From NCBI RefSeq assembly GCF_001854805.1, contig NZ_MBLO01000147.1, positions 115,079-179,078 on the forward strand: DNA of 64,000 bases, read 5' to 3'. Numbering within the stretch: the first letter of the stretch is position 1; every line of letters begins with the position of its first letter. Under the pieces are notes generated by a model. It saw nothing but the letters and a program-made list of their open reading frames with translations. It did no database searches and had not been told where the DNA came from. This document shows, piece after piece, positions 7,911-21,555 of the stretch. This DNA is from Pseudofrankia coriaricola. GTDB taxonomy: Bacteria > Actinomycetota > Actinomycetes > Frankiales > Frankiaceae. The position numbers and the translations under genes are program-made.

Positions 7911-10900
7911 TCAGGCCGGGGCGTCGTCCAGGCCGTCGAGCTCGGACAGCGTGATCGGGGACCACCGGCGGGCGAGTTCGCTCGGCTCGGCGCGGACGGC
8001 CGCCGTCCGGTCGGCCCGGCTGGCCCCGCCGGGGCTCGACGGCCCGCCCGCCTCCCCGCCCGCGCCGCCCGGTGTCTCGTCGAGGGCGGCACCCGTCGCC
8101 TCCTGGGGCGCGGCGGCGCGGTCGACGCCCGCGGAGGGGATGAGCTCGGCACCGGCTGGGCCAGCCGTCGCACGCTCGGCGGGGCCCGTTTCGGGCGTTC
8201 CCGCCCGGCCACCGGCCGGGCCGATGGCGGCGGCGGACAGGCGCGGCCACAGACTGGCCAGCGCCGCCGCCGGGTCACTTTCGAAGTCGGACTGGCGGAC
8301 GCGCCAGAACGGCCAGCCGGCGCGGCGCAGCTGGCGCTCCCTGGCGAAGTCGTGGGCGACCTGTGCCGGCGTGCCGACCTCGTCACCGTCGCACTCGACC
8401 GCGAGCCGGGCCCGGCCGCCCGCGACGACCAGGTCGATCCGCCGGCCGTTCACCTCGACCTGCGGCAGCACGCGGTAGCCCGCGGCGGTGAGCTCGCGGA
8501 AGACCCGCTGCTCGAACAGCGAGTCGAAGCGGGGATGCGGGATGTCCGGGGACACCTGGTCGAGTCGCGGCGGCTCGTCGGCGTCCGCCTCCTGGGCACG
8601 GCTGCGGGCCAGCACGTAGCCGAGGTGGCTGTGCCGCAGGTCGTCCGGCCGCAGGTCCTCGAGGCCGACGGAGTGGAACAGCCACATCTGGTCGCGGGCG
8701 CGCGAGGCCGCCACGTTGAACCGCCGCTGGTACTCCTGCCTGGTCAGGGCCGGGGTCGCCGTGTCCGGCGTGACCACCATCGACAGGAACACCACGTCGC
8801 GCTCGTCGCCCTGGAAGTCCGGGGGCGTGCCGACCCGCAGCCGGCGGCGCTGCTGCTCGGCGGCCGACATCCGGGCGGCGAGCAGCGAGCGGACGAGGTC
8901 CGCCTGCCCGGTGCCCTGCAGGACGACGACGCCGAACGAGGCCCCGTCGTAACGCGGGTCGGCCGCGCAGCTCAGGACCTGTGAGACCAGCGCCTCCGCC
9001 TCCGCCGAGTTACGCAGCGCGGCGCCGGCGCCGGTGGTGTAGGCGTGCGGCACATAGCGGGCGCGCAGCGGAGGCAGCCGGTCGGCGCCGAACTGGCGCA
9101 GCGGCACCAGCGGCGCGTCCCGGTAGAACATCGCCGACGACCACTCGATGATCTCCGGCATGCAGCGGAAATGCTCGCGCAGGCGGATGACCTCGCCGAA
9201 CCTGGTCCGCAGCAGGCTGAACAGGCTCGACCGGGGGGTGAACGAGACGCGCAGCCAGCCGGGCAGGTCGGGCAGCAGCGCGTCCAGGCGACGGAACATC
9301 GGGTCCAGGCCATCGTCGTCGGCGGTGGCCAGGCCCTCCCCGTCGGCGCTGGTGAGAGCGACGCGCGTCGTGTCGCCCGGCGCGGCCGCCGGGGCGCACT
9401 GCCGGTCGTCGCCGACGATGATCACTCGTGGGGCGAGCCACAGGAGGAACAGGCTGTCCAGGCCGGCCTGGCTGCCCTCGTCCACGATCACCACGTCGAA
9501 GCTGTCGCGGACAGCCGGGATGGTGGCGAGCACCTCGGCGATCGGCATGACCCAGGCGGGCACGCCCGTCTGGGCGATCGCCATCGCCTCCCTGGCGGCC
9601 TGCCGGTAGCGGTCGGCGTGCCGGCCGGCGAACCGGCCGCCGGCGGCGACCGCGTCCGCGTAGGCGCGCAGCGCGGCCGACTCGCGGGTGCCCATCCGCT
9701 CCAGGCAGTGCTTCCAGGCCTTGGCGCCGGCGAGCTCGGCGGTGGTGGCGGCGACCGCGTCCTCGGCGGCGTCGAGCTGGGCGTCGAGGTCAGCCGCGCC
9801 GGGGGTGGGTGCCCGGCCGGCATCGCCCGTCGGGCCACGCCGGGCGGTGCCCTTGCCCGGGGCTCCTCCCGGATCGGCTCGGCCAGTCCGGGAGGCCGTG
9901 AACCAGCCGGCGGCCAGCCCCCAGGACCAGGCGGCCTCGAACCGCACGAGCCGATGGCGCCATTCGTCGTCGTCCACGGGCTCGGGGGCGCCGCGCGGGC
10001 CGGCCGTGCCGGTGGCCGCCTGGGCGAGCAGCAGTTCCGCCAGTGCCGGGTGGGCGCCCCTCAGCCGCCGGAGCAGGACCTCGCGGCGGGCGGCCGCGCG
10101 CCGGGCGCCGACCGCGGCCAGCAGCCCGTCGCGCGCCAGGCGGTAGCCGGCGAGATCGCGGGCCGCGAGCGTGCCCGCGAGCCGGCGCAGCTCGGCGGGG
10201 AACCCGCTCCTGTCCGCGGCGGCCTCGACCTCGGCCCGCGGCCGCTCGATCTCCGCCCGGGCCTCGGCCGCGGCGAGCCGCAGCCGGGCGAGTGCCAGAG
10301 CCCCGGCCAGCGCCCGCAACGCGTCGGCCGATCCCAGGTCGACCAGGCCGCTCCCGAGGCCCGGGCCGGCCAGGTGCACGCCGGTTTCGGTGCCCAGCGA
10401 CGCGAGCAGGGAGTGGACCTGGTCGCGGGCCGTGAGGACGGCGACGACGGCGCCCAGCGCGTCCTGCGCCTCGGTGAGCCGGGCGAGCCGGATCTCGGGG
10501 GCCACGACCTCGCCACCCGGCTCGCCGGCCGCGTCCTGGCCCGCGAGCTGCCCGGGACGGCCCCCGCCGTCGGACCCGGCGGATGAGCCGGCCGTCTCGC
10601 CCCGCCCGCGCGCGTCGCCGGGCCCGAAGCCGACGTTCACACCCGCGAGCGCCCAGGCCCTGGCGGCGGCGTCGATCGCGACCTCGGCGCGCAGCCGGGC
10701 GATCACGAGGTCCAACAGCTTGGGCGTGGTGGGCGCGCGGCCGTCGACCGTGGACTCGGCGAGCAGGTCGGCCGCGTCCCTCTGGACCTGGGAGCGGAAC
10801 ATCCGGCGCAGGCTGCCGCCCTGATCCAGATGCCGGCGCAGTGCCTCACCGGCCGCGAGCATGCGCGCGGCCGGCGTCGCCAGGGGGTCGCCGGTGCCCG

Positions 10901-13175
10901 CCGGGGCCAGGACCGCGGCGGCCGGCAGCGTGACGGCATGCAGGCCGAGCGTCCCGAGCGCCTCGGTTGCCTCGGCGAGTGCCGGCGCCGCGGAGGTGAC
11001 CTTCCCCCACACGGCACCGTCGCGGCCGGCGAGCGCGTCGTCGAGCGCGCGCGGAAGCCAGGAAGCGCGCCGGGCCGTCCGGCGCGCTTCCTCCAGCGTC
11101 CGGGTGACGGCCTCGACGGCGGCGGTGAGCCGGTCGAGGCCGACAGTGTCAAGCACGCCGAGCGCGGCGGCCACCTCGCCGAGGGCCGACCCGGAGGCGG
11201 CCCTGGAGGCGGTGTCCGCCTCCGCCGTCGCGGCCCGCTCCCGTTCCAGCAGCCGCTCGAGGGCCTGGACACCGAGCAGGGACACCGGGCCGAGGCCGAT
11301 GTCGTGGTCCAACGCGTCGCTGCCCGGCCCGACGGACTCGCCCGGGGCACCGGTGCCGGGCGCGGTCGGGCTCTGGCTGTGGGCCTCCGTCCCGTCACCC
11401 GGCGCCGTCCCGGCGCCGGCGCGTAGCAGCGCCCAGAGCTCGGTGGCCTCCTCGGCGGTCAGCGGCGCGGGCGGCGGCCCGCCCGCGGGGTCGCGGGGGA
11501 CCGGGAGCGGGAGCCAGCCGTGCTCGGCGCGCTCGCCGCGGAGCCGGGCGGCGATCGCCCCCCGTGTCCCCGACCAGCCCGGAGCGACCTTGCGTTCAGG
11601 GTGACCGACGGCCTCAGCGGCGCGCAGCTCCTGAATGGCAGCCACGAGCTCGTCGCGGCGGGCGATCGCCGCGTCGCGGCGATCGCGGGCCTCGTCGATC
11701 CGGCGGGCCTGGCCGTCCGGATGGTAGGCGGCCTTCTCGGCGGCGAGCGCGCTCACGCTCGCCGCGAGGTCGGAGGTCCGGGCGTCCTCGGCGTCGGTGA
11801 GCGAGACGCACAGCCGCCGTAGCGACTCGGGGAGCTTGTCCCGCAGCACCCGCAACGCCTGCGCCTTCTGGCTGGTCACCAGCACTCGCTGCCCCTCGGC
11901 CAGCAGCGCCGAGACCAGGTTGGCGATGGTGTGCGTCTTGCCCGTGCCCGGTGGGCCCTCGACGATCACGCCGCTGTCGTGACGCAGCCGCTCCATGACG
12001 TGCGCCTGCTCCGGATTGGCCGGCAGCGGGAACAGCGGGTCGTCGGAGAGCCGCCCGGGGCTGGCGGCGCCCTCGGCGGCGAGCCAGGCAAGCCGCTCGT
12101 CGGCCTCCAGCGTCTCCACCAGCTGGACGAGCCCGAGCGGCGGGCGGCCCTCGCCGCGCAGCGCGTCGAGCATCTGCTCGTAGTAGGTGAGCAGCGCCGC
12201 GCTGCCGCGGGCGCGCAGCACCAGGGCGGGGGCGAGGTCGACGCGCGGTCGGTCGCTCGGCGGGCCGGGCGGCTGCCACGTGGCCGAGTACCCGTCGTGG
12301 CCGACATCGAGCGCGAGCGTCAGCCAGTCGCGCAGCAACCGCTCGTCCTCGCCGCCGAGCGGCGCGGCCGGGCGGGCGCGCAGCCGTTCGTGCAACGCGT
12401 TCGTGCGCTCGGCGTGGAAGACGGGCAGCCCGTCCAGCAGGCCATCCTCGAGCCGGGTGGCGATGCCGTCCGGCACGCGCAGCCGGATGGCGGAGGTGAC
12501 CGGGTCGACCTCGACGGCGAGCCTCGTGGTCAGCAGGTGCCGGCGCAGCGTCCGGCCGTCGGGGGCGCGCCAGGAGAGCAGGCCGGTGGCGAGCACCAGC
12601 TCCAGCCCGTCGCCCTCCTGCGCGAGCCGGCCGGCCACGCCGTGCAGCACGCCGTGCAGGGCGCGCCGGTCCGCGTCGGCCCGCGCCCGGGCGGCCCAGA
12701 TCTGCCAGGTGGGCAGCCAGTCCTGGTAGGCCTGCGGCACCTCGGGACGGTCGACGAGCCGCACCGGCTCGGCGAGCCCCTCGACCACCGGCTGGCCGCC
12801 CGGCCGCAGCGGGATCCCGTCCGGCCAGCCGGCGCGGGAGCGCAGACTCGTCTCGCGCAGCGGCGGCGAGTCCGACGGCACGTCGCCCGGCTCCGGCAGC
12901 ACCACCCAGCCGGCCAGCGCGTCCGGCAGCGGCGGCGGCGAGGGCAGCACCGCGGCGGCCGGCGCCTCCAGCGCGACCTCGCCCGCGGTCGCGTGCTCGA
13001 ACAGTGACAGGCCGCCCGGCAGCTGGGCGAGCCACACCACCAGTGGGTTGTCCTCGACCGCCGCCACCTGGTCGGACTGGGACAGCGCCACCTCATGCAG
13101 GAACCGCACCAGCCGGTGGCACCGGTTGGTGAGCATGGCGAACCGCTCCTGTTCCCCCGACGGTCCCGTCGTCAT
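7911..13175 (-). CDS. Giant SF1 (Dna2/UPF1-like) helicase with C-terminal Vsr/DUF559-like nuclease domain
   Basis: This 1754-residue protein couples a superfamily 1 helicase to a restriction-type nuclease fold. Residues 1 to about 390 are an N-terminal region of unknown fold. The Walker A motif GPPGTGKTHTIANL is near residue 400. A roughly 800-residue Ala/Glu/Arg-rich insertion, likely coiled coil, splits the helicase core before Walker B (VIVDEGSQAGLDSL, near 1230). Later motifs are VGDDRQCAP, VSFTPRSSLFSLLRTRFGE, REHFRCMPEII and TPPDFQGDERDVVFLS. Near 1555-1640 comes a PD-(D/E)XK-like domain: FDSLFEQRVFRELTAAGY, RRIDLVV and LAVECDGDE. The last 110 residues are low complexity. Similar helicase-Vsr architectures occur in proposed anti-phage systems such as Hhe, so a defence role is plausible but unproven. 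ATG at 13175 follows GGAGGGG. It is divergent from the PHP-UvrD gene. Confidence 0.85.
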   Translation of the reverse strand: MTTGPSGEQERFAMLTNRCHRLVRFLHEVALSQSDQVAAVEDNPLVVWLAQLPGGLSLFEHATAGEVALEAPAAAVLPSPPPLPDALAGWVVLPEPGDVPSDSPPLRETSLRSRAGWPDGIPLRPGGQPVVEGLAEPVRLVDRPEVPQAYQDWLPTWQIWAARARADADRRALHGVLHGVAGRLAQEGDGLELVLATGLLSWRAPDGRTLRRHLLTTRLAVEVDPVTSAIRLRVPDGIATRLEDGLLDGLPVFHAERTNALHERLRARPAAPLGGEDERLLRDWLTLALDVGHDGYSATWQPPGPPSDRPRVDLAPALVLRARGSAALLTYYEQMLDALRGEGRPPLGLVQLVETLEADERLAWLAAEGAASPGRLSDDPLFPLPANPEQAHVMERLRHDSGVIVEGPPGTGKTHTIANLVSALLAEGQRVLVTSQKAQALRVLRDKLPESLRRLCVSLTDAEDARTSDLAASVSALAAEKAAYHPDGQARRIDEARDRRDAAIARRDELVAAIQELRAAEAVGHPERKVAPGWSGTRGAIAARLRGERAEHGWLPLPVPRDPAGGPPPAPLTAEEATELWALLRAGAGTAPGDGTEAHSQSPTAPGTGAPGESVGPGSDALDHDIGLGPVSLLGVQALERLLERERAATAEADTASRAASGSALGEVAAALGVLDTVGLDRLTAAVEAVTRTLEEARRTARRASWLPRALDDALAGRDGAVWGKVTSAAPALAEATEALGTLGLHAVTLPAAAVLAPAGTGDPLATPAARMLAAGEALRRHLDQGGSLRRMFRSQVQRDAADLLAESTVDGRAPTTPKLLDLVIARLRAEVAIDAAARAWALAGVNVGFGPGDARGRGETAGSSAGSDGGGRPGQLAGQDAAGEPGGEVVAPEIRLARLTEAQDALGAVVAVLTARDQVHSLLASLGTETGVHLAGPGLGSGLVDLGSADALRALAGALALARLRLAAAEARAEIERPRAEVEAAADRSGFPAELRRLAGTLAARDLAGYRLARDGLLAAVGARRAAARREVLLRRLRGAHPALAELLLAQAATGTAGPRGAPEPVDDDEWRHRLVRFEAAWSWGLAAGWFTASRTGRADPGGAPGKGTARRGPTGDAGRAPTPGAADLDAQLDAAEDAVAATTAELAGAKAWKHCLERMGTRESAALRAYADAVAAGGRFAGRHADRYRQAAREAMAIAQTGVPAWVMPIAEVLATIPAVRDSFDVVIVDEGSQAGLDSLFLLWLAPRVIIVGDDRQCAPAAAPGDTTRVALTSADGEGLATADDDGLDPMFRRLDALLPDLPGWLRVSFTPRSSLFSLLRTRFGEVIRLREHFRCMPEIIEWSSAMFYRDAPLVPLRQFGADRLPPLRARYVPHAYTTGAGAALRNSAEAEALVSQVLSCAADPRYDGASFGVVVLQGTGQADLVRSLLAARMSAAEQQRRRLRVGTPPDFQGDERDVVFLSMVVTPDTATPALTRQEYQRRFNVAASRARDQMWLFHSVGLEDLRPDDLRHSHLGYVLARSRAQEADADEPPRLDQVSPDIPHPRFDSLFEQRVFRELTAAGYRVLPQVEVNGRRIDLVVAGGRARLAVECDGDEVGTPAQVAHDFARERQLRRAGWPFWRVRQSDFESDPAAALASLWPRLSAAAIGPAGGRAGTPETGPAERATAGPAGAELIPSAGVDRAAAPQEATGAALDETPGGAGGEAGGPSSPGGASRADRTAAVRAEPSELARRWSPITLSELDGLDDAPA

Positions 13176-13452
13176 CACCCCTCCGCGCCCGGCCGCTCCG
13201 AATAATCCCCTACGCTTCCGCGCGGGCTACCGCGCGGCTCACCGATCGCCCTCGGGAGGCGTGATCGTGGCGGCCGTGCGGCGGGCTGTCGGTGGGGAGA
13301 TGGTGGGCAAGGTGGTGGGAACGGGCCCGGCGGACGCGTCGCGCTCTGTCGTCCATGGGTGGCTTGGCCCGAGGGGCCACCGCCGTTGTCGCGGGGGCAG
13401 GGGAGAATGTCCGCCGCCCGGCCTGGCCAGGGGTCGCCCTGAACCGGGGTTC

Positions 13453-13562
13453 CTGCCGGATCGGCGACAGGGTCCCTGCCGGATCGGCGACAGGGTCCCT
13501 GCCGGATCGGCGACAGGGTCCCTGCCGGATCGGCGACAGGGTCCCTGCCGGATCCGGGGTCC
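13453..13562 (+). repeat. 23-bp tandem repeat, four full copies plus a partial one
   Basis: The unit is CTGCCGGATCGGCGACAGGG followed by TCC. Full copies begin at 13453, 13476, 13499 and 13522, and a degenerate partial copy begins at 13545. The four full copies are identical, which suggests recent expansion. Each unit holds two tiny stems, GCCG-GAT-CGGC and, across the junction, CAGGG-T-CCCTG. The 20 bases CCGGGGTTCCTGCCGGATCG at its left end (13444-13463) recur exactly at 31872-31891. Confidence 0.9.
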
Positions 13563-13565
13563 CTG

Positions 13566-13588
13566 CCCGATTGGCGAAGCCAATCGGG
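13566..13588. promoter_or_regulatory. Perfect 10-bp hairpin with GAA loop
   Basis: CCCGATTGGC (13566-13575) and GCCAATCGGG (13579-13588) pair perfectly around GAA. It lies just after the tandem repeat and about 70 bp upstream of the PHP-UvrD start. It could be a leader hairpin or part of the same repeat element. Confidence 0.6.
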
Positions 13589-13655
13589 GAGGTCTGGAAG
13601 CCGATCTGGGAGGTCGGCGATCTGGGGGTCGGCGGTCGGGAGGGTCTGGAGCGAC

Positions 13656-17177
<3,522 letters not shown>

Positions 17178-17320
17178 CCTGGCCGGTCTGGGCACGGATC
17201 GGGCGAGGTCGACCGTGCGGGCCCCGCGGCCGCCGCGTCGGCCGGCCGGTCCCGGCGGTACCGACCGATGTCGTGCGAGGTATGAAGAAGCTGGCGTGAC
17301 TGGCGCCTATCACCCCAAGA

Positions 17321-20300
17321 ATGACGGAGCGCACGATCCCGAACCGACCAATCGAGCTGTCGCTGCTCGACGAACGTGACGCCCACGTCGAGGACCTGGC
17401 GCCGGGCACGGCGTCCGACCTCGCCGCTGGTGGGCCTGCGGGGCGTGACCGGACGCCCCGGCTGCCGTCGCTGTTCGTCGCGGTGGGCTTCGTCGTGCTG
17501 TGCCTGTTCGAGACGCCGGGGCAGATCGTGGCCGACACCAAGATGGACGTCGCGCTTGACCCGCTGCGGTTCATGGAGCGGGCCACCCATCTGTGGAACT
17601 CGTCCGCCGACTTCGGGTTCCTGCCGAACCAGTACGCCGGCTACCTCTTTCCGATGGGGCCGTTCTTCCTGCTCGGGCACCTCCTGCACGTCCCCCCGTG
17701 GATCACCCAGCGGCTGTGGATGGCCCTGATCCTCACGGTGGCGTGCTGGGGAACGGTGCGGCTCGCCGATGCGCTGCGCATCGGCCGGCCGCTGACCAGG
17801 GTGATCGCCGGGCTCGGGTACGCGCTGTCACCGATGTTCATCGGGAAGGTCGGCGCCGCGTCGGTGGCCCTGACCGGGGCGGCGATGCTGCCCTGGATCA
17901 CGTTGCCGCTCGTGCTCGCGCTGCGCCCGGACGGTGCCGCCGGCGCCGGTGCCGGGACGGCCGGCCTCGCGCCCGGCGCCGCCCGGGGCGACGGGCGGGA
18001 CAGCCGGCTGTCGCCTCGCCGGGCCGCGGCGCTTTCCGGCCTCGCGGTCTTCTGTACGGGTGGCGTCAACGCCAGCGTCACCCTGTGTGTCCTGCTGTTC
18101 CCGGCAGTGCTCCTCGTGTGCGCGGGGGGGACGCGGCGGGCCTGGGCGCTGCGGGCGTGGTGGACGCTCTCGGTCATCCTGGCGTGTTTCTGGTGGCTGT
18201 GCATGCTGGTGGTCCAGAGCCGGTACGGCCTGAACTTCCTGCCGTTCACCGAGACCGCGGCGACCACGACCGCGACGACATCCGTGGCCGAGGCGCTGCG
18301 CGGGACCACGGACTGGCTCGCCTACCTGCGGCTATCTGGCCCCTGGCTGCCGGCGGCGTCGGCCACCATCACCAATCCGGTGGCGGTCGCCGGCTCGGTG
18401 GCGGCGACCGGTATCGGTCTGTGGGGCCTTGCCCGTCGTGACCTGCCCGCGCGGCGAGTCCTCGTGATCAGCCTCGCTGCCGGCGTCGTGGCCGTCTCGG
18501 CCGCGTACCCGGGGCAGCCGGGCAGCCCGCTCGCGGACGGGGTCCAGCAGCTGCTCGCGGGGCAGCTGGCCTTCCTGCGTAACGTCTACAAGTTCCAGCC
18601 GGTAGCCCACCTGCCGTTGGCTCTCGGGATGGCGCATGCCCTCCATGTCGCCCTCGGCGCTCGCCGGCCGTCGCCAAAGCCCCAACCGGAGCGACGGCAT
18701 CGCTCTGAGAGGCCCGCGGCGCGGCCGGCGGCCTCGTCGTCGGCCGGGGCCGCCCGCCGCGCGGACCCGCTGTCGGTGGGCGCCGTCGTGCTCACCGTCG
18801 CCGCGCTGGTGATGGGAATGGCACCGGCTTACACGGGCCAGTTCTTCCAGTCGGGAACCTTCCAGGAGGTTCCCGACTACTGGCACGAGGCGGCGGACTG
18901 GCTCGCCGACAACCCGGACGGTGGCCGGACCCTGATGCTGCCGGCGATGCCGTTCGGGGAGTACAGCTGGGGACGGCCCCTTGACGAGCCGATGTCCTGG
19001 CTGGCCAGCACGCCGTGGGCGTCGCGCGCCCTGGTCCCGCTGGGCAACACCGGGATGACCCGGTGGATGGACGGCATCGATCAGCAGCTGGAGCTGGGCC
19101 AGGCGCCGGGGCTCGCCGTCGCGCTCGCGCGCGCCGGGGTCGGCCAGGTGCTGATCCGCAACGACCTCGATGATCGGAACTGGGACATCCCGCCATCCAC
19201 CGACCAGGTGCACCGCGCCCTGGAGGGCTCGGGACTGCGGCGCGCCGCCTCGTTCGGCCCGATGATCAACGCGAGGCTGAGCTCGAAGGGCCGGCTGATC
19301 CCATCGGCGGCGATGACGAGGAAGGAGAAGGTGCCGGCGCTGGAGGTCTGGGTCGTACCGGGCCACGCGTCCGAGGTGGCCGCGTACCCGGTGGACACCG
19401 CTGTCGTGGTGTCCGGTGGCGCGGAGGCCACGGTCCAGCTGGCCGCGCACGGAATCGTCGGTACCGACCGGGCGGTCGTGCTCGCCAGCGATCTCGCCGG
19501 CACGGCCGGCGCCGGCGGTTCGGCGGCCTCGTCAGGAGGGCTGAACCAGGCACCGCCAGCGAGCGAGGTCGTCGGCCCCACCACGGCACTGGTGGTGACG
19601 GACACCTCCCAGCGGCGTGACACCGACTTCGGGGTCGTTCACAACGGGACGTCCTACCTCCTCGGCCCGAACGAGAACGCCGCCGGCCGAAGTGACGCGC
19701 CGCGCCAGTGGCTGGACCAGTCGGCGGCCGGCCATCAGACCGTCGCCGGCTACACGGACGGGGTCAGGATCCGAGCATCCTCCTTCGGGTCGAACCTGAT
19801 CGCCCTGCCGGACACCTCACCGGCCGCCGCCTTCGACGGCTTCCCCTACACGTCGTGGACCGCCGCCCCGGACAAGAAGAAGGGGTCCACGGGCGCCTGG
19901 GTCGAGGCAGACCTCCCACGGGCGACCACCCTGCCTTACATCGATGTGCAGCTGCTGGAGGAGGGCACCTGGCGGCCAGCCGTGCAGGCGATCCGCGTGA
20001 CCAGCCAGGCGGGCTCCGTCGTCACGCGGGTCAGCCCGGTGGAGACGGCGCAGCGGCTCAAGGTCCCCGCCGGCCCGAGTAGCTGGTTCCGGATCACGTT
20101 CGAGCAGGTGACCAGGCAACAGAGCAACGTCTTTGGGGCGGGTATTCGTGAGCTCACCCTGCCCGGTGTGCGGATCCAGCACTACGCCCAGACCCCGTCG
20201 GACGCCGCCAGCCTGTTCACCGGTGGCGAGGGACAGCTTGCCTACACCTTCGACCGCATGGGTGTGGACGTCACCGACCTGTTCGGTGGTTCGGAGGAGC

Positions 20301-21424
20301 TCGCGCTGGCGAGGCGGTTCGACGTGCCCAGGCCGATGAACTTCACGCTGACCGGGTCCATGACGGCGGTGCCGATATTGTCCGAAGCGCCGCCCGACCC
20401 GACCGCGCCGTTCGTCGTGCCGTGCGGAGGCGGTCCCTCGCTGTCTGTCGACGGGGTCCGCTACGACGTGCGGGTCGAGGGCCTGATGTCCGATGTGGCC
20501 AAGAGCAGGCCCATGCGCATGAGTGTGTGCACGCCGGACGGGACGATCCCGCTGACGGCCGGCCAGCACCTGATCACCACCGACAGCGCGGGACTGCCCC
20601 TGCTGACGGGGCAGCTCACGCTAGTCGGGACAGGTACGCGGACCAGCGGCGACAAGCCTCGTTCGACCACGGTCACCAGCTGGACCCCCGAGCGCCGGAC
20701 CGTCGAGATCGGCGCGGGGACGAGGGCGTTCCTGGTCGTCCGGGAGAACGCGAACTCGTCATGGACCGCGACGCTGAACGGACAGGCCCTCACCCCGGTC
20801 CGTCTCGACGGCTGGCAGCAGGGCTGGATCGTCCCGGCGGGCTCCGCCGGCACAGTCCTGATCGAGAACCACCCCGGGCAGTCCGCCCGGGGCCTCCTGG
20901 TCGTCGGCGGGATCCTGCTGTTGCTCCTCGTCGCGCTGGTGCTGATCCCCGCGCGGTGGCGGTTCCGGCGCTCGGTTGACCCCGACGGCTATCCGCTTGG
21001 CCTGGGCCGCGGGAAGGCGCCTCTGGCCTCGCGCCGTGCGAGGGTTGTGGGCGGCGTCGCCGGTGGCGTGTTCGCGGTGATCGCGGTGTTCCTGGTGGCC
21101 GGGCCGGTCGCCGTCATCGTCCTCGTCCTCGTCCTTGCCGGCCGCCGTCGCCCGACCGTGCTGCCGTGGACGGCCTTCGTGTTCGCGGTTCTCGCCGGGG
21201 TGGGCGTCGCCCTCGAGCCGGACGCGATTCCAGGCTCCGGTGACGGCGCCTTCAGCTGGCAGGTGCAGGCGGCGGGTGTCGTGGCATTCGCCGCCGTCGT
21301 GGCCGCGCTGACGCCGCGCCCCGCGGATGCCACCACCGGCTCCGAGGGGCGACGCGCCGGCGGCGACGCTCCCGCAACCAGGTCACCCGTCGAGGACGGC
21401 CGGCGGGGACACCCCGGCGAGTAG
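17321..21424 (+). CDS. aftD: AftD-like alpha-(1->3)-arabinofuranosyltransferase (DUF3367)
   Basis: This 1367-residue integral membrane glycosyltransferase of the GT-C class resembles mycobacterial AftD, which adds arabinofuranose branches to cell-envelope arabinans using a lipid-linked donor. The N-terminal diagnostic block is clear: ADTKMDVALDPLRFM, HLWNSSADFGFLPNQYAGYL and WITQRLWMALILTV, followed by about ten membrane segments. The middle is a large extracytoplasmic part with a discoidin-like carbohydrate-binding stretch around residue 830 (AFDGFPYTSWTA). The C-terminus has further membrane helices (LLVVGGILLLLLVALVLIP and others). Length agrees with AftD (about 1400). ATG at 17321 was chosen. 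The gene starts 143 bp after the PHP-UvrD stop. Whether this organism has a true arabinan is not known, so the acceptor is inferred. Confidence 0.87.
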   Translation: MTERTIPNRPIELSLLDERDAHVEDLAPGTASDLAAGGPAGRDRTPRLPSLFVAVGFVVLCLFETPGQIVADTKMDVALDPLRFMERATHLWNSSADFGFLPNQYAGYLFPMGPFFLLGHLLHVPPWITQRLWMALILTVACWGTVRLADALRIGRPLTRVIAGLGYALSPMFIGKVGAASVALTGAAMLPWITLPLVLALRPDGAAGAGAGTAGLAPGAARGDGRDSRLSPRRAAALSGLAVFCTGGVNASVTLCVLLFPAVLLVCAGGTRRAWALRAWWTLSVILACFWWLCMLVVQSRYGLNFLPFTETAATTTATTSVAEALRGTTDWLAYLRLSGPWLPAASATITNPVAVAGSVAATGIGLWGLARRDLPARRVLVISLAAGVVAVSAAYPGQPGSPLADGVQQLLAGQLAFLRNVYKFQPVAHLPLALGMAHALHVALGARRPSPKPQPERRHRSERPAARPAASSSAGAARRADPLSVGAVVLTVAALVMGMAPAYTGQFFQSGTFQEVPDYWHEAADWLADNPDGGRTLMLPAMPFGEYSWGRPLDEPMSWLASTPWASRALVPLGNTGMTRWMDGIDQQLELGQAPGLAVALARAGVGQVLIRNDLDDRNWDIPPSTDQVHRALEGSGLRRAASFGPMINARLSSKGRLIPSAAMTRKEKVPALEVWVVPGHASEVAAYPVDTAVVVSGGAEATVQLAAHGIVGTDRAVVLASDLAGTAGAGGSAASSGGLNQAPPASEVVGPTTALVVTDTSQRRDTDFGVVHNGTSYLLGPNENAAGRSDAPRQWLDQSAAGHQTVAGYTDGVRIRASSFGSNLIALPDTSPAAAFDGFPYTSWTAAPDKKKGSTGAWVEADLPRATTLPYIDVQLLEEGTWRPAVQAIRVTSQAGSVVTRVSPVETAQRLKVPAGPSSWFRITFEQVTRQQSNVFGAGIRELTLPGVRIQHYAQTPSDAASLFTGGEGQLAYTFDRMGVDVTDLFGGSEELALARRFDVPRPMNFTLTGSMTAVPILSEAPPDPTAPFVVPCGGGPSLSVDGVRYDVRVEGLMSDVAKSRPMRMSVCTPDGTIPLTAGQHLITTDSAGLPLLTGQLTLVGTGTRTSGDKPRSTTVTSWTPERRTVEIGAGTRAFLVVRENANSSWTATLNGQALTPVRLDGWQQGWIVPAGSAGTVLIENHPGQSARGLLVVGGILLLLLVALVLIPARWRFRRSVDPDGYPLGLGRGKAPLASRRARVVGGVAGGVFAVIAVFLVAGPVAVIVLVLVLAGRRRPTVLPWTAFVFAVLAGVGVALEPDAIPGSGDGAFSWQVQAAGVVAFAAVVAALTPRPADATTGSEGRRAGGDAPATRSPVEDGRRGHPGE

Positions 21425-21555
21425 ATGGACAGCCCGCGGAGTGGGGAGAGCTCCGTGGGCGACGCGGAGCCCGCTCACCCGGTCTCGCGTGCCCGCGCAG
21501 TCGCGCGGGTGCTCGCGCGCGTTCGCGGGCCGGGCCTGGCGCGCCGCTGTCCGGG

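Larger units (their letters stand above)
13176..13655. other. Intergenic region between the two divergent nuclease-helicase genes
   Basis: About 480 bp without a gene. It should carry both divergent promoters and contains the 23-bp tandem repeat and the hairpin annotated separately. Confidence 0.5.

Noticed and set aside
9045..10586. A 513-codon plus frame within the giant helicase gene
   Set aside because: No domain, typical mirror composition (Gly/Arg/Ala), lies fully inside a well-supported gene.
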